Assembly (NCBI RefSeq): GCF_040549485.1
Contig: NZ_JBEPTK010000018.1
Span: 1 to 64,000 of the forward strand
Reading direction: 5' to 3'
Length of the DNA stretch: 64,000 nt
Origin: Constrictibacter sp. MBR-5
GTDB lineage: Bacteria; Pseudomonadota; Alphaproteobacteria; JAJUGE01
A model generated the notes under the pieces. The model did not search any database. It saw only the letters and a program-made list of their open reading frames with translations, and was not told where the DNA came from. Position numbers and translations under genes: made by a program. Shown piece after piece: positions 27,789-36,537 of the stretch. The stretch's first letter is position 1; the number at the start of each line of letters is the position of its first letter.

Positions 27789-28631
27789 TCAAGGAAGCGG
27801 GCGGGCGCTGCCGTCGACGTTGCGGATGCGTCCGCCCTTGCCGGAGTCGCCCAGGACAAGAAACTCGCTGGCGCCGTAGTCCGCTTCCTCCGGAATACGC
27901 AGCAGCCTGCCGTCGCCTGCGGTCTCGCTTAAAGGGCGGACCGAGACCACTTTCGCGTTCCGCGCCGCCGAGAGCGCGGCCGAGACGGTGCGGTTCCGCG
28001 CGACTTTCTCCACGTTCAGGCGGGTGGGGAACAAGACAGTGCGGCGGTCGGCCTCCGCGTCCTCGCACACCTGGCGCGGAGTAATCCAAACCGAGTCAAC
28101 CGACTCACGGCCGTCATGGTACAAGATATGATCGTGTGGCGCTTCCGCCAGGAAGAAATGGGTGTCGAACCGTTTAGGCATGTGCGGCGGCGTCACCCAG
28201 TGGGCGAAATGCACCAGCCGGTCGAGCGCCAGCACCAGATCTTCTTTCTCGATCATCTCGGCGAACCCGATCTCGCGGGTCTCCATAGAGTGGCGATAGG
28301 TCATGCCCAGCGCGACGGCCCGGTCGCCCGTCACCAGCGGGCCACCGGGTTCAGTGCGAGCGAACAGAACACCGCATTCTTCGAACGCCTCGCGCGCGGC
28401 GGCGACCAGTACCGGAACCATCGCCGCGTCCACCGTGTCGGCCCCTTCGGCCCGCTTGTGCAGGCGCCGATCCGCGTCGTCCGGCTCGACGGAGCCGCCC
28501 GGAAATACGAGGGCGCCGGAGGCGAACTCGATCTGGCGGTGCCGGGCAACCATGAACAATTGCAGGCCTTCGTCGCTATCGCGGGCCAGCATCAGCGTCG
28601 CTGCAAGCCGGGGGGCAACGGGTTCGCTCAT
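27789..28631 (-). CDS. Nudix hydrolase, NUDT7/19-like (possible acyl-CoA diphosphatase)
   Basis: 280 residues from an ATG at 28631 that follows AGGAATGATACCG (an ATG at 28649 is possible). The Nudix box is split by an insertion: FPGGSVEPDD, then about 30 residues, then AAAREAFEECGVLF. This long-loop form is typical of the NUDT19 group, which acts on CoA and acyl-CoA. In this cluster it may clear dead-end acyl-CoAs (inference). It is the last gene of the leftward operon that begins with the MaoC pair. Confidence 0.82.
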   Translation of the reverse strand: MSEPVAPRLAATLMLARDSDEGLQLFMVARHRQIEFASGALVFPGGSVEPDDADRRLHKRAEGADTVDAAMVPVLVAAAREAFEECGVLFARTEPGGPLVTGDRAVALGMTYRHSMETREIGFAEMIEKEDLVLALDRLVHFAHWVTPPHMPKRFDTHFFLAEAPHDHILYHDGRESVDSVWITPRQVCEDAEADRRTVLFPTRLNVEKVARNRTVSAALSAARNAKVVSVRPLSETAGDGRLLRIPEEADYGASEFLVLGDSGKGGRIRNVDGSARPLP

Positions 28632-28736
28632 CGGTATCATTCCTGCCATATTTGATCGAAGGCCTCGCCGGCGGAGCCAAGGCGGCCGCCGCGCGTGACC
28701 GCTTGAGGCGGGTGGACTATCAGATCGCCCCGGGCA

Positions 28737-29873
28737 CTAGTCGGCAAGGGCGTTGGAGAGACGCTCCACTGCTTCGGCATAGTCCTGCATGAACTCGTAC
28801 ACGACCGAGCGGCAGGACTTTTCTTCGTTCATCAGGCCCACCGTCTGCCCGACGAAATAGGAGGCGATCTCCTTCGCGCCCTCGTGGCCGCCTTCGGCAA
28901 GCTTGTCCACCCTGACCATCGCCGGGCGGGTGAGGATTCCCTGCAGTGGCATTTCCAGCGGTTCCGGCGCGCCCTTTGACGACCAAGCGTCGGACCACGC
29001 CGACTGCAATTGGCGGGTTGGCTTGCCGGTGCGGCTACGCGAGCGCACCGTGTTGGCTGATGTCGCCTTCAGCATTTTTTCTTTGACGGTCGGAGTTGTC
29101 TCGGCCTCCGTCGTCGTCAGCCAGACCGATCCGCACCAGACACCGGAAGCGCCCATTGCCATGCAGGCCGCCATCTGCCGGCCGGTGGAGATTCCGCCGG
29201 CCGCCAGCACGTGCATGTTCGCGTAGTCCTTAATCGCGTCCAGCACCTCCGGCACCAGGACGATCGTGGCGATTTCGCCGCAATGGCCGCCGGCCTCGCC
29301 GCCCGCCGCCACCAGCACGTCCACACCCGCTTCGGCATGCTTGACCGCATGGCGGCGGGAGCCGGTCAGCGCGCCGACCAGCATGCCACGGCGATGTGCT
29401 TCCTCGATGATCTCCGCCGGCGGCACGCCCAGGGCGTTGACGAACATCTTGATGGGGTGCCGGAAGGCGACCTCCAGCATCTTCTTCGCGCCATCGGGGC
29501 GCATAACCGACGAGTCGCGGTCATCGTAGCGGCCATCCCACAAGTCGGATGGGTCAATCTGGTGGCGGCGCATCAGGTCTTCGATGAACTTCTTATGTTC
29601 GGGGGGGATGCGCTCTCTGAGCTCTGCGTCGCTGATCTGTTCCTCGCGGCCCTCCATCCGCTGCGGGATCAGCAGGTCCACGCCGTACGGCTTGCCCTTG
29701 ACCTTTTCGTCGATCCAATTCAGCTGGATTTCCAGGGTTTCTGGCGTCAGACCGACAGCACCCAACACGCCGAACCCGCCTGCGTTCGTCACTTCTGCGA
29801 CCACGTCGCGGCAGTGCGTAAAGGCGAACAGCGGGAAATCGATGCCGAGCTTGCTGCAAAGTTCGTTTTTCAT
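28737..29873 (-). CDS. Nitronate monooxygenase-family FMN protein
   Basis: 378 residues, TIM-barrel. Visible are the N-terminal LGIDFPLFAFTHCRDVVAEV and GGFGVLGAVGLTPE, and the FMN phosphate region VDVLVAAGGEAGGHCG plus VLAAGGISTGRQMAAC. This is the 2-nitropropane dioxygenase/NMO family; members in catabolic clusters often act as enoyl or ketone reductases or have unknown roles, so nitronate need not be the substrate. The start follows GGGATAGGAA. It is 48 bp downstream of monooxygenase 2 on the same strand. Confidence 0.88.
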   Translation of the reverse strand: MKNELCSKLGIDFPLFAFTHCRDVVAEVTNAGGFGVLGAVGLTPETLEIQLNWIDEKVKGKPYGVDLLIPQRMEGREEQISDAELRERIPPEHKKFIEDLMRRHQIDPSDLWDGRYDDRDSSVMRPDGAKKMLEVAFRHPIKMFVNALGVPPAEIIEEAHRRGMLVGALTGSRRHAVKHAEAGVDVLVAAGGEAGGHCGEIATIVLVPEVLDAIKDYANMHVLAAGGISTGRQMAACMAMGASGVWCGSVWLTTTEAETTPTVKEKMLKATSANTVRSRSRTGKPTRQLQSAWSDAWSSKGAPEPLEMPLQGILTRPAMVRVDKLAEGGHEGAKEIASYFVGQTVGLMNEEKSCRSVVYEFMQDYAEAVERLSNALAD

Positions 29874-29921
29874 TTCCTATCCCTCAGATAATTCTTACCG
29901 TTCCGGCACGACCGGCCAGTA

Positions 29922-31562
29922 TCAGTCCAGCACTAGTTCCTTGTACCCGCCCTGGGCAATGGCGTTGGCCTTTTCGCGGAAAACCGGCGCGCTGCCGCTG
30001 TAGCGGGCGATGATACGGGTCTGCTTGCCTTCGACGTTCTGGTTGATGCCGGTCATCCAGCTGTCCACCTCGTTCGAAAGCAGGCCCTTTCCGGTTTCGA
30101 TAACGAAATCGGTCCAGTCGTCCACGGCCTCACGCGTGGGCTCGGCATAGGTGTAGCCATTCTCCAACATGTGGCGGATGGCACCCGTCACCCATTCGAC
30201 GGCGTATTCTGACGAGCGCGGGATGTTGCCCAGCGCCGAATGAGGGCCGACCAGCATGAACATGTTGGGGAAGTTCTCGACCTGCATGCCCAGGAACGTC
30301 TCGAGCGCCCGGCGCCACTTTTCCTTCAGCTTTTCCCCGCCCTTGCCTCTGAGGTCAATGCGGTCGAAGGCACCCGTGATCGCGTCGAAGCCGGTGGCGT
30401 AGACGATCATATCGAACTCGAAGCTCCGGTCCGCCATCTCGAGCCCGGTCGGCGTGATGCGCTGGATCGGGTTGCCGAGAATACTGACCAGCTCAACGTT
30501 CGGCTGATTGAAGACCTCATAGTAGCCCGACTCCTGCGGCACACGTCTAGTCCCGAAGCCATGGTCCTTGGGGATCAGCAGGTCAGCGATCTGCGGATCC
30601 TTCACCCGCTCCCGGATCTTGCGCGCGACGAAATTCGAGACCTCGTCGTTCGCCGCCCGGTCGCTCATCATGTCCTTGAAGCCGCCGACCCACATGGAGA
30701 AGCCAGGCGTCTGGTACTGCTTCTCCCAGAACGCCTCTCGCTCCTCCGGCGTCAGATCGAAAGTGCGACGCTGGTCTGGCGTATGCAGGAAGCACGACGC
30801 CGTTTGCTGGCATAACCGGAACATTTCAGGGTACCACGCGCGCAACTCTCCCATCTCTTCCTTCGAGATGGGTCTGTTGTGCAGCGGTTTGCACCAGTTC
30901 GGGCGGCGCTGGAACACGGTTAGGTGCTTTGCGGTCTTGGCGATCTCCGTGATCGCCTGCACACCCGTCGCGCCCGTCCCGATCACAGCGACCCGCTTGC
31001 CCTCGAATGTGACATCATGCTTCGGCCAAAGCCCGGTATGGTAGGCCTCGCCCCGATAGCTATCCCGCCCCTCGATGTTCGGGAACGTCGGCGCGGAGAG
31101 CGGACCGATCGCGGTGATCAGAAAACGGCAGGTCTGCTGGGAACCGTCCTTGAGTGTCACGAGCCAGGAGCGTGTCTTTTCCTGATAGTGGCAGGCCGTC
31201 ACCTGGCTCTTGAATTGGATGTCCCTGCGCAGGTCGAACTTGTCAGCCACATAGTTCAGATACTTTTCGGTCTCCGGCTGGGCCGCGAAGTGCTCGCTCC
31301 AGTCCCACTCGTCCAGCAGCTCCTGGCTGAACGAGTAAGCGTAGGAATAGCTTTCGCTGTCGAAGCGAGCGCCGGGGTAGCGGTTCCAGTACCAGGTGCC
31401 GCCGACGCCGGTGCCCATCTCGAACGCGCGCACATTCAACCCGAGCTCATCGCGCAGCCGGTAAAGCTGGTAAAGACCGGAAATGCCGGCCCCGATAATG
31501 ATGGCGTCGTGATCCAGCTCCGTTGCCGTTTCCGGGCGGGTCAGGGTTTTCAAATCTTCCAT
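29922..31562 (-). CDS. Flavin-dependent Baeyer-Villiger-type monooxygenase 2
   Basis: 546 residues from an ATG at 31562 after AGAAAGGGGCATCCG. FAD motif IIGAGISGLYQLYRL, GVGGTWYWNRYPGARFDSES, fingerprint YRGEAYHTGLWP (F of the first position replaced by Y) and NADPH motif VIGTGATGVQ. It shares its layout with monooxygenase 1 (24757-26460), but differs enough to have a separate substrate. It sits between the NMO-family gene and the MaoC pair; a broken transporter gene has been left between it and the MaoC genes. Confidence 0.92.
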   Translation of the reverse strand: MEDLKTLTRPETATELDHDAIIIGAGISGLYQLYRLRDELGLNVRAFEMGTGVGGTWYWNRYPGARFDSESYSYAYSFSQELLDEWDWSEHFAAQPETEKYLNYVADKFDLRRDIQFKSQVTACHYQEKTRSWLVTLKDGSQQTCRFLITAIGPLSAPTFPNIEGRDSYRGEAYHTGLWPKHDVTFEGKRVAVIGTGATGVQAITEIAKTAKHLTVFQRRPNWCKPLHNRPISKEEMGELRAWYPEMFRLCQQTASCFLHTPDQRRTFDLTPEEREAFWEKQYQTPGFSMWVGGFKDMMSDRAANDEVSNFVARKIRERVKDPQIADLLIPKDHGFGTRRVPQESGYYEVFNQPNVELVSILGNPIQRITPTGLEMADRSFEFDMIVYATGFDAITGAFDRIDLRGKGGEKLKEKWRRALETFLGMQVENFPNMFMLVGPHSALGNIPRSSEYAVEWVTGAIRHMLENGYTYAEPTREAVDDWTDFVIETGKGLLSNEVDSWMTGINQNVEGKQTRIIARYSGSAPVFREKANAIAQGGYKELVLD

Positions 31563-31623
31563 CGGATGCCCCTTTCTGGTGGTCATGTCGTGAAGAGAAC
31601 GCGGACGGGCGTCCCGCCATGCA

Positions 31624-31893
31624 TCAAGCGGATGCGCGGCGCCGGCCGCCCATGGCATTGATCAGCATGAACACGGTCATCCCGGCGAGAAACCCGGTCG
31701 GAACCCGCTCAGCCTGATCCTGACCGATGCCAAAAGCGCCCATCATATTCGGAAAGGCCACATTGACAATGGTGGACGAAAGGACTATGGCAATGGCGCT
31801 AACCGTAGCTGTTGCGGTGGCCAGCCGCCGATAGACTTCGCCGTACCGCTGGAACAAATCCCTCCGAGGTTTCCACGTTCATCAGCGACCGAG
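31624..31893 (-). pseudogene. N-terminal fragment of an EmrB-like MFS transporter
   Basis: The reverse strand reads MNVETSEG, then after a one-base shift LFQRYGEVYRRLATATATV, SSTIVNVAFPNMMGAFGIGQ and TGFLAGMTVFMLINAM. These match residues 13-75 of emrB at 15413-17014 closely, then end. Only the first two membrane helices remain. It may be what is left of a transporter once belonging to this catabolic operon. Confidence 0.75.
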
Positions 31894-31919
31894 TTCGACT
31901 CCAGTCCGGTAGACGACGG

Positions 31920-32333
31920 TCAGGCGCGGAAACGAACCACGGCGCGACCAGGTGCAGTAACCTCGCCGCCGTCAACCCTTACGAAGAGGGAGAATTCAGC
32001 CTGGCGCTTGTCCTGATCGACGGACTCGATCCTGCCACCGGAGACCAGCGTGTCGCCGATATAGCTGGCACGGCGATTCGAGTACTCGAACTCGACCAGT
32101 TCGCCGTCGTCGCCGAGCCAGTTCAGCACGGCTTGGATCAGCCAGTCGCCCTGCAGTGGCCCGTCCACCACCACTGCGGGATGCTTCTCCACCTCTTTGG
32201 TGTAGATTTCGTCGTAGTGGATGCGGTGGGCATTCCAAATGGCGGCATTGTAAAGGAACAGCGAGACGTTGGTCGGCACGTAGCGGCGCTCGGGCAAGGC
32301 GTCGCCGGCCTTGATCTCTGCAAACTTGGGCAC
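31920..32333 (-). CDS. MaoC-type dehydratase/hydratase, subunit 2
   Basis: 137 residues, one hotdog domain. The hydratase-2-like motif is seen in AHRIHYDEIYTKEVEKHPAVVVDGPLQG. It lies 14 bp after its partner (32348-32800). Two separate MaoC halves encoded side by side form heteromeric enoyl-CoA hydratases for bulky substrates, such as ChsH1-ChsH2 in steroid side-chain breakdown; the substrate here is inferred only. Confidence 0.82.
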   Translation of the reverse strand: MPKFAEIKAGDALPERRYVPTNVSLFLYNAAIWNAHRIHYDEIYTKEVEKHPAVVVDGPLQGDWLIQAVLNWLGDDGELVEFEYSNRRASYIGDTLVSGGRIESVDQDKRQAEFSLFVRVDGGEVTAPGRAVVRFRA

Positions 32334-32347
32334 GGAGTCTCTCTCCT

Positions 32348-32800
32348 TCAGCGCACGATGCGGGTCTGGGTCTCTTCGACGACCAGCTCGCCTGCCTCAG
32401 TCTTTACGTCGAGCTTGTAAACAAGGAAGATCAGAGGCCCCTGGGAGCCGGACTTCTCGTACATGTCGGCCAACGTGCGGGTGGCGACCAACTTGTCGCC
32501 GGGCTTTACGGCGCGGAAGTAGCGGATCTTGGTGCCGCCTGCCATGACGCGCTTCAGCGGCAGTTCCGGGACCAGCGAGGTGCTGGCGATTCCGTCCGGC
32601 CCGAGCTGGTAGATCGGCACAACTGGACGAAGGGCGCCGAAAAGGAACATTGGGGGAGCCTCGTCACCCTTAAGGTATTTATCCAGGATCTGTTCCGTAG
32701 AAACCGAGTATTTGATGATGTCACGGCGGCTGACTTCCACATGCACCGGCGGTTCGGACGCCCCGATCATCTTGCGTGCTTCTTCCAAGATCAGCCCCAC
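32348..32800 (-). CDS. MaoC N-terminal (FAS1-like dehydratase) domain protein, subunit 1
   Basis: 150 residues: VHVEVSRRDIIKYSVSTEQI, MFLFGALRPVVPIYQLGPDG and RVMAGGTKIRYFRAVKPGDK are the pattern of the non-catalytic MaoC_N hotdog half. It pairs with the following gene. First gene of the leftward catabolic operon, 352 bp from the predicted operator of the divergent TetR gene. Confidence 0.82.
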   Translation of the reverse strand: MGLILEEARKMIGASEPPVHVEVSRRDIIKYSVSTEQILDKYLKGDEAPPMFLFGALRPVVPIYQLGPDGIASTSLVPELPLKRVMAGGTKIRYFRAVKPGDKLVATRTLADMYEKSGSQGPLIFLVYKLDVKTEAGELVVEETQTRIVR

Positions 32801-33152
32801 TTACGGTTCCTCCTCTTACTTTCTCGTGTCCTGTTGCAGTGAGCTATGCTGCGGAACCACATCACCGTTTCCGAACGGGTCCAGAGAATTGACCCGGACG
32901 ATCTGGGTAGCAGCAGGAAAATTCCGCGATCGGCACGCGGTTCGCCGCTGCTTGAATGCCGTTTCGCTGTCGCGCCTGATCGTGTCCGGAGACTTGGGCA
33001 AGCCCTGGCCGAACTTTGTCGACCGATGGCGCGAGAGCCAGCGGATCCCGTTCACCACGTCCTTGCTCCCGCATGGATAAGCGACTCCCGGGAAACAGGC
33101 TTTTGAGGCACCGTGTGCGGCATCGACAAATCGCCTTGACCAACACCGAATT

Positions 33153-33170
33153 CTACCTAACGATAGGTAG
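33153..33170. promoter_or_regulatory. Predicted TetR operator, autoregulatory copy
   Basis: CTACCTAACGATAGGTAG: perfect 7-bp arms around ACGA, 17 bp before the TetR start. A near copy lies at 19952-19969. The rest of the 387-bp gap 32801-33187 shows no gene; it should hold the promoters for both directions. Confidence 0.75.
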
Positions 33171-33187
33171 GCTTATTGGGAGACGCA

Positions 33188-33856
33188 ATGCAAAAGTTTG
33201 CCCCCCTGGTCCACACGCGCAGGACGATAACGGGCACACGCGAACGGGTACTCGACGCGTCCGCGCGGATTTTCCGGTCCCGCGGCTATGCTGAGACAAC
33301 GATGAATGACATCGCCGAAGCGACCGGCATCAAAGCTGCAAGCATCTATTATCACTTTAAATCAAAGGATGAGATTGTCGAGGAGGTGCTCAACCTAGGC
33401 ACATTGCGGGTTTTCGATGCGGTTCGCCATGCGGTAGACAATCTGCCCCCCGAAACATCGTTTCGCGAGAAGCTGGCGCTGGCGCTTCGAACGCATCTGA
33501 CGCTGCTGCATACGCAAGGCGACTACACCGCAGCAAACGTCCGCCTGTTCCCGGAGGCGCCGGCGCATGTGGTCGAGCGCCATATGAGCCTTCGGCGGTC
33601 GTATGGTCTATACTGGCAGGAAATGCTGAGGGAAGGACAAGCGGAAGGATTGGTCGCCGGATCCCTTGACGTCAAACTCGCCCAGATGCTTTTGCTCGGC
33701 GCCCTAAACTGGTCTGTACAATGGTACAAGCCAGCTCTCTATGAGCTGGAGACAATAGCGGCTTCAGGCATCTCGTTACTGCTAGACGGGCTTCTTAGTG
33801 CCGATGGCGTGGCGGCGAGCGACAAACCAGGAGATACGGAGAGCGTAGACGAATGA
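33188..33856 (+). CDS. TetR-family regulator of the catabolic genes
   Basis: 222 residues. The N-terminal helix-turn-helix is clear (RERVLDASARIFRSRGYAET, then MNDIAEATGIKAASIYYHF), with a helical ligand domain ending in LLLGALNWSVQWYKP. The ATG at 33188 is preferred over an upstream start that would overlap the operator. It stops inside the start of the next gene (ATGA overlap). The shared 18-bp palindrome suggests it represses itself, the MaoC operon and the ADH/CMD divergent promoter; the inducer is probably a pathway acyl-CoA, which is inference. Confidence 0.88.
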   Translation: MQKFAPLVHTRRTITGTRERVLDASARIFRSRGYAETTMNDIAEATGIKAASIYYHFKSKDEIVEEVLNLGTLRVFDAVRHAVDNLPPETSFREKLALALRTHLTLLHTQGDYTAANVRLFPEAPAHVVERHMSLRRSYGLYWQEMLREGQAEGLVAGSLDVKLAQMLLLGALNWSVQWYKPALYELETIAASGISLLLDGLLSADGVAASDKPGDTESVDE

Positions 33857-34704
33857 CTACTGAAGCCGCCGGCGACTGGGTATCGGAATGCGCTTATTGC
33901 AACGCGCTCGGCATCGCCTTTGAGAGCGCTAACGATCACGAGACTGTCCTAGTGCTGCCTTTCCGGAAGGAGAATACCAACCAAACGGGCGTGCTGCACG
34001 GCGGCATTGCCGCGTCGCTGGGTGTCTCCACCAGCATGGCGATGGCGCTGCACGCCCTGCCTCCGGAAAGCGGACCGTTCCACACCGCCAATTATTCAAT
34101 CAGCTACCTGACGGCAGCCAGGGGCGTCGACTTGGTCTCCCGTGCCCGCCTGTCGCGCAGGGGCCGGGACCTGGCCTTCATCGGCGTCGCTATCGAGGCG
34201 GCCGACGGCACGAAGATCGCCGTCGCGGAATCGGTCGTGCGTGGCCGCAAGGACCTGCCGAAGCCGGCTCTCGCCACCGCCGCGGACCCGCCAACGCCCA
34301 CCGTGACGCCGCTCCACCAGACCCGCATCCGCGAGAACGCCTTCATGGGCGGCCGCGGCATGGAGATCGCCGTGCAGGAAAAGGGCATCGCGATCATGAC
34401 CATGCCGGGGCTGCGGCAGAATGCGGAAGCCAGCGGCGGCATGCACGAGGGTGCGGTGCTGGGGCTGATGGACTCCTGCGGCGCCATGGCCTGCTGGGGG
34501 CTGACCGGGTTGGGCCAGTTCAGGGCCTCGACCCCGGCCATTCAGGCGAGTATTTTGGGTCCAGTACCGCTGACCGATGTTGTGGCGAACGCCAAAGTTG
34601 TGCAGCAGGACGGCGAAATCTATTGGGTCGACGTCAACACGGCGGATGCCAAGACGCGCGCGATCCATGCCCGCGCCACGGTACTTTACAGGATGGTCAC
34701 GTGA
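33853..34704 (+). CDS. Double-hotdog thioesterase (PaaI-like)
   Basis: 283 residues with two hotdog units: the first has TGVLHGGIAASLGVSTSMA, the second GGMHEGAVLGLMDSCGAMAC, both PaaI/acyl-CoA thioesterase patterns. It probably hydrolyses pathway CoA esters. The 4-bp overlap with tetR implies coupled translation, so it is probably controlled by the same repressor. Confidence 0.82.
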   Translation: MTTEAAGDWVSECAYCNALGIAFESANDHETVLVLPFRKENTNQTGVLHGGIAASLGVSTSMAMALHALPPESGPFHTANYSISYLTAARGVDLVSRARLSRRGRDLAFIGVAIEAADGTKIAVAESVVRGRKDLPKPALATAADPPTPTVTPLHQTRIRENAFMGGRGMEIAVQEKGIAIMTMPGLRQNAEASGGMHEGAVLGLMDSCGAMACWGLTGLGQFRASTPAIQASILGPVPLTDVVANAKVVQQDGEIYWVDVNTADAKTRAIHARATVLYRMVT

Positions 34705-34845
34705 TCCGGCTCTCGCTCTACGCAGGCCGGCAACTGCCTGCCGAGCCGATTCCCGCGCGTCCCTCCAGTGAACCGGCAGCGACTCGAGCCACGCAACCGT
34801 CTGTAGGCGCAAGGCCTATCCCGGATGTCTCACAGAGGGATAGGT

Positions 34846-34888
34846 TGTGCTGAGACGGTGATCACCCGGCACATGCGGCCACACCCGC
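34846..34888 (+). repeat. Solitary IS481-type left end
   Basis: 43 bases starting TGTGCTGAGACGGTGATCAC match the left end of the IS481 element at 8519 in 39 positions, then diverge just where the palindrome would continue. No transposase or right end follows. It is either a remnant of a deleted copy or a short non-autonomous derivative. Confidence 0.8.
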
Positions 34889-35053
34889 AGTTGTAAGGTC
34901 ATCGTCCTGGCTTTCAGTATGAAGGATGCGGACGGAACGTTTCGGTATTCCATAGAGGCACAGATCTTCTTTAATAAACTGCAGCGGCGCCCATTTTTAC
35001 CCGACAGCCGGCATAGCTCGGGAGGCTTGGGGATGTCCCCAAGCACAGGCTTA

Positions 35054-35140
35054 TGTCGGACGACTATCCGCGAATCGAGATCATCACCAGGACGGCGCGT
35101 CGCCGGCGCTGGGCTTGGCGGAGAAGCTGCGGGTTTGGAG
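35054..35140 (+). pseudogene. IS66-type TnpA-like remnant
   Basis: MSDDYPRIEIITRTARRRRW followed, after a one-base shift, by ALAEKLRV resembles the start of IS66 TnpA proteins (helix-turn-helix part). Nothing after it matches. The surrounding 34705-35382 stretch is IS debris without an intact gene. Confidence 0.4.
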
Positions 35141-35382
35141 GAGACGCTTACCGGCGGCGATAGGATGGTTTGATCTACCCGCTCTACCTGCCCTTATGGC
35201 AGTCTAAGGGGTCACGACCGCTGTCCATCGCCCCACTTTTTCGGCCTTGGCCCCGCGTTCCGCCCGTCTCGGCCCTCATGCGGCGACGTATCGGCGTCGA
35301 GCCAGATCAGGCGGCGCATGTTATGGGATGGACGCCTCCCGCTTCCCGGCCACGATGGGTGGCCAACTGACGGAGGGAAGCA

Positions 35383-35920
35383 TGTCGTTCCAACTTGTGG
35401 CTATCGATCTTGGCAAGTTGTCCTTCCACCTGCACGGGGTGGACTACGACGGGGTGGTGCTGTCGCGCAAGATCACGCGCAGCAAGCTGTTCACGGCTGT
35501 CTGTGAGCTGGCTCCGACCCGCGTTGCCATGGAAGCTTGCCCGGGCGCGCATCATTGGGGACGGCTTTTCGAGGCTGCGGGCATTCGCGTTGTTCTGATC
35601 CATCCGCGTTTCGTCCGGCCCTTCGTGCGCGGGGGCGAAGAACGACGCGGTGGATGCCGAAGCGATCTCCGATGCGGCAAGCCGCCCAACCATGCGCTTC
35701 GTGCCGGTAAAGACGCCGGAGCAGCAGGACCTGCAGGCGCTGCACCGGATCCGCGAACGCCTGGTCTGCCAGCGCACGGCGCTGATCAACCAAATGCGTG
35801 GCCTGCTGGGCGAGTACGGGATCGCCCCTGCTGCGAGACCTCTCGGTCGAAGAGGTCGAGCGGATGGCACCCGGTTGGGCGAAGAAATTCTGCAGGCGTC
35901 TGCCCGACAAGGCCTCGCCA
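35383..35920 (+). pseudogene. IS110-family transposase, frameshifted and truncated
   Basis: Opens MSFQLVAIDLGKLSFHLHGV with the first DEDD acid, then MEACPGAHHWGRLFEAAG with the Glu; near 35625 the match moves one frame to AKNDAVDAEAISDAA with the last two Asp residues, and on to TALINQMRGLLGEYGI. The Tnp_20 C-terminal domain with the catalytic Ser is absent. Inactive. Confidence 0.8.
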
Positions 35921-36041
35921 CTTCATGAGCTGAGCCCCGGGGAAGCTGCGCGCATCTTCCGTCTGTTTGCCAGCGGGTGAATAGCGGCGGCTCTGCCCAG
36001 TGCGGCAAGGTCGGGTCGGGTCAGCTTCCATGCCTCCGGCC

Positions 36042-36347
36042 TTACCGACGAGCGAGGGACAGGCGTCGGACGCTGTCCTGCAGTGTCACTCTCGCCGCCC
36101 CGACGACGGCAGGAGATTGCGAGCCGACCGCCAGGCGCAGCCGCTTCTCGGCATGGCGTAGGGCGCGCGCTACCGCGGGCGGGTAATCGCCGGCCAGCAA
36201 TTCCTCGACCCAGTCCAGCCCTTCTTCGGCCGAATGGATGAGCCCGAAGCCTTCAGGAGTTTCCACCCCCACCGGCGGGTCAAAACACGTGACGGTCAAA
36301 GATGCTCCCTTTGTCACCGCAGGAAAGTCCGGACGAACCGGCATCAT
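36042..36347 (-). CDS. DUF982 family protein
   Basis: About 101 residues (start ATG at 36347 or 36344). The DUF982 pattern is seen: FDPPVGVETPEGFGLIHSAE, then EGLDWVEELLAGDYPPAVARALRHAEKRL with basic and acidic helix. Family members are small alphaproteobacterial proteins of unknown function, often near regulators and in accessory DNA. It is convergent-independent and single, between IS debris and the EAL gene. Confidence 0.65.
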   Translation of the reverse strand: MMPVRPDFPAVTKGASLTVTCFDPPVGVETPEGFGLIHSAEEGLDWVEELLAGDYPPAVARALRHAEKRLRLAVGSQSPAVVGAARVTLQDSVRRLSLARR

Positions 36348-36537
36348 ACTTCTCGGGCATGCCACGAGAAAGCTATGCACGGATGCGTCCCGCTCCGCTT
36401 GCTCGCACCACAGCGGCGCGGACGGCCACGGGGTCGACGGGCCGGAGCAGCGTGATAGCTTAGCCTAAGCGGGTCGCAGGTAGTGGTCGGCGAGGGATAA
36501 GGGCGACGCGAGACCACCGCTATACAGTGTGGCTAGC

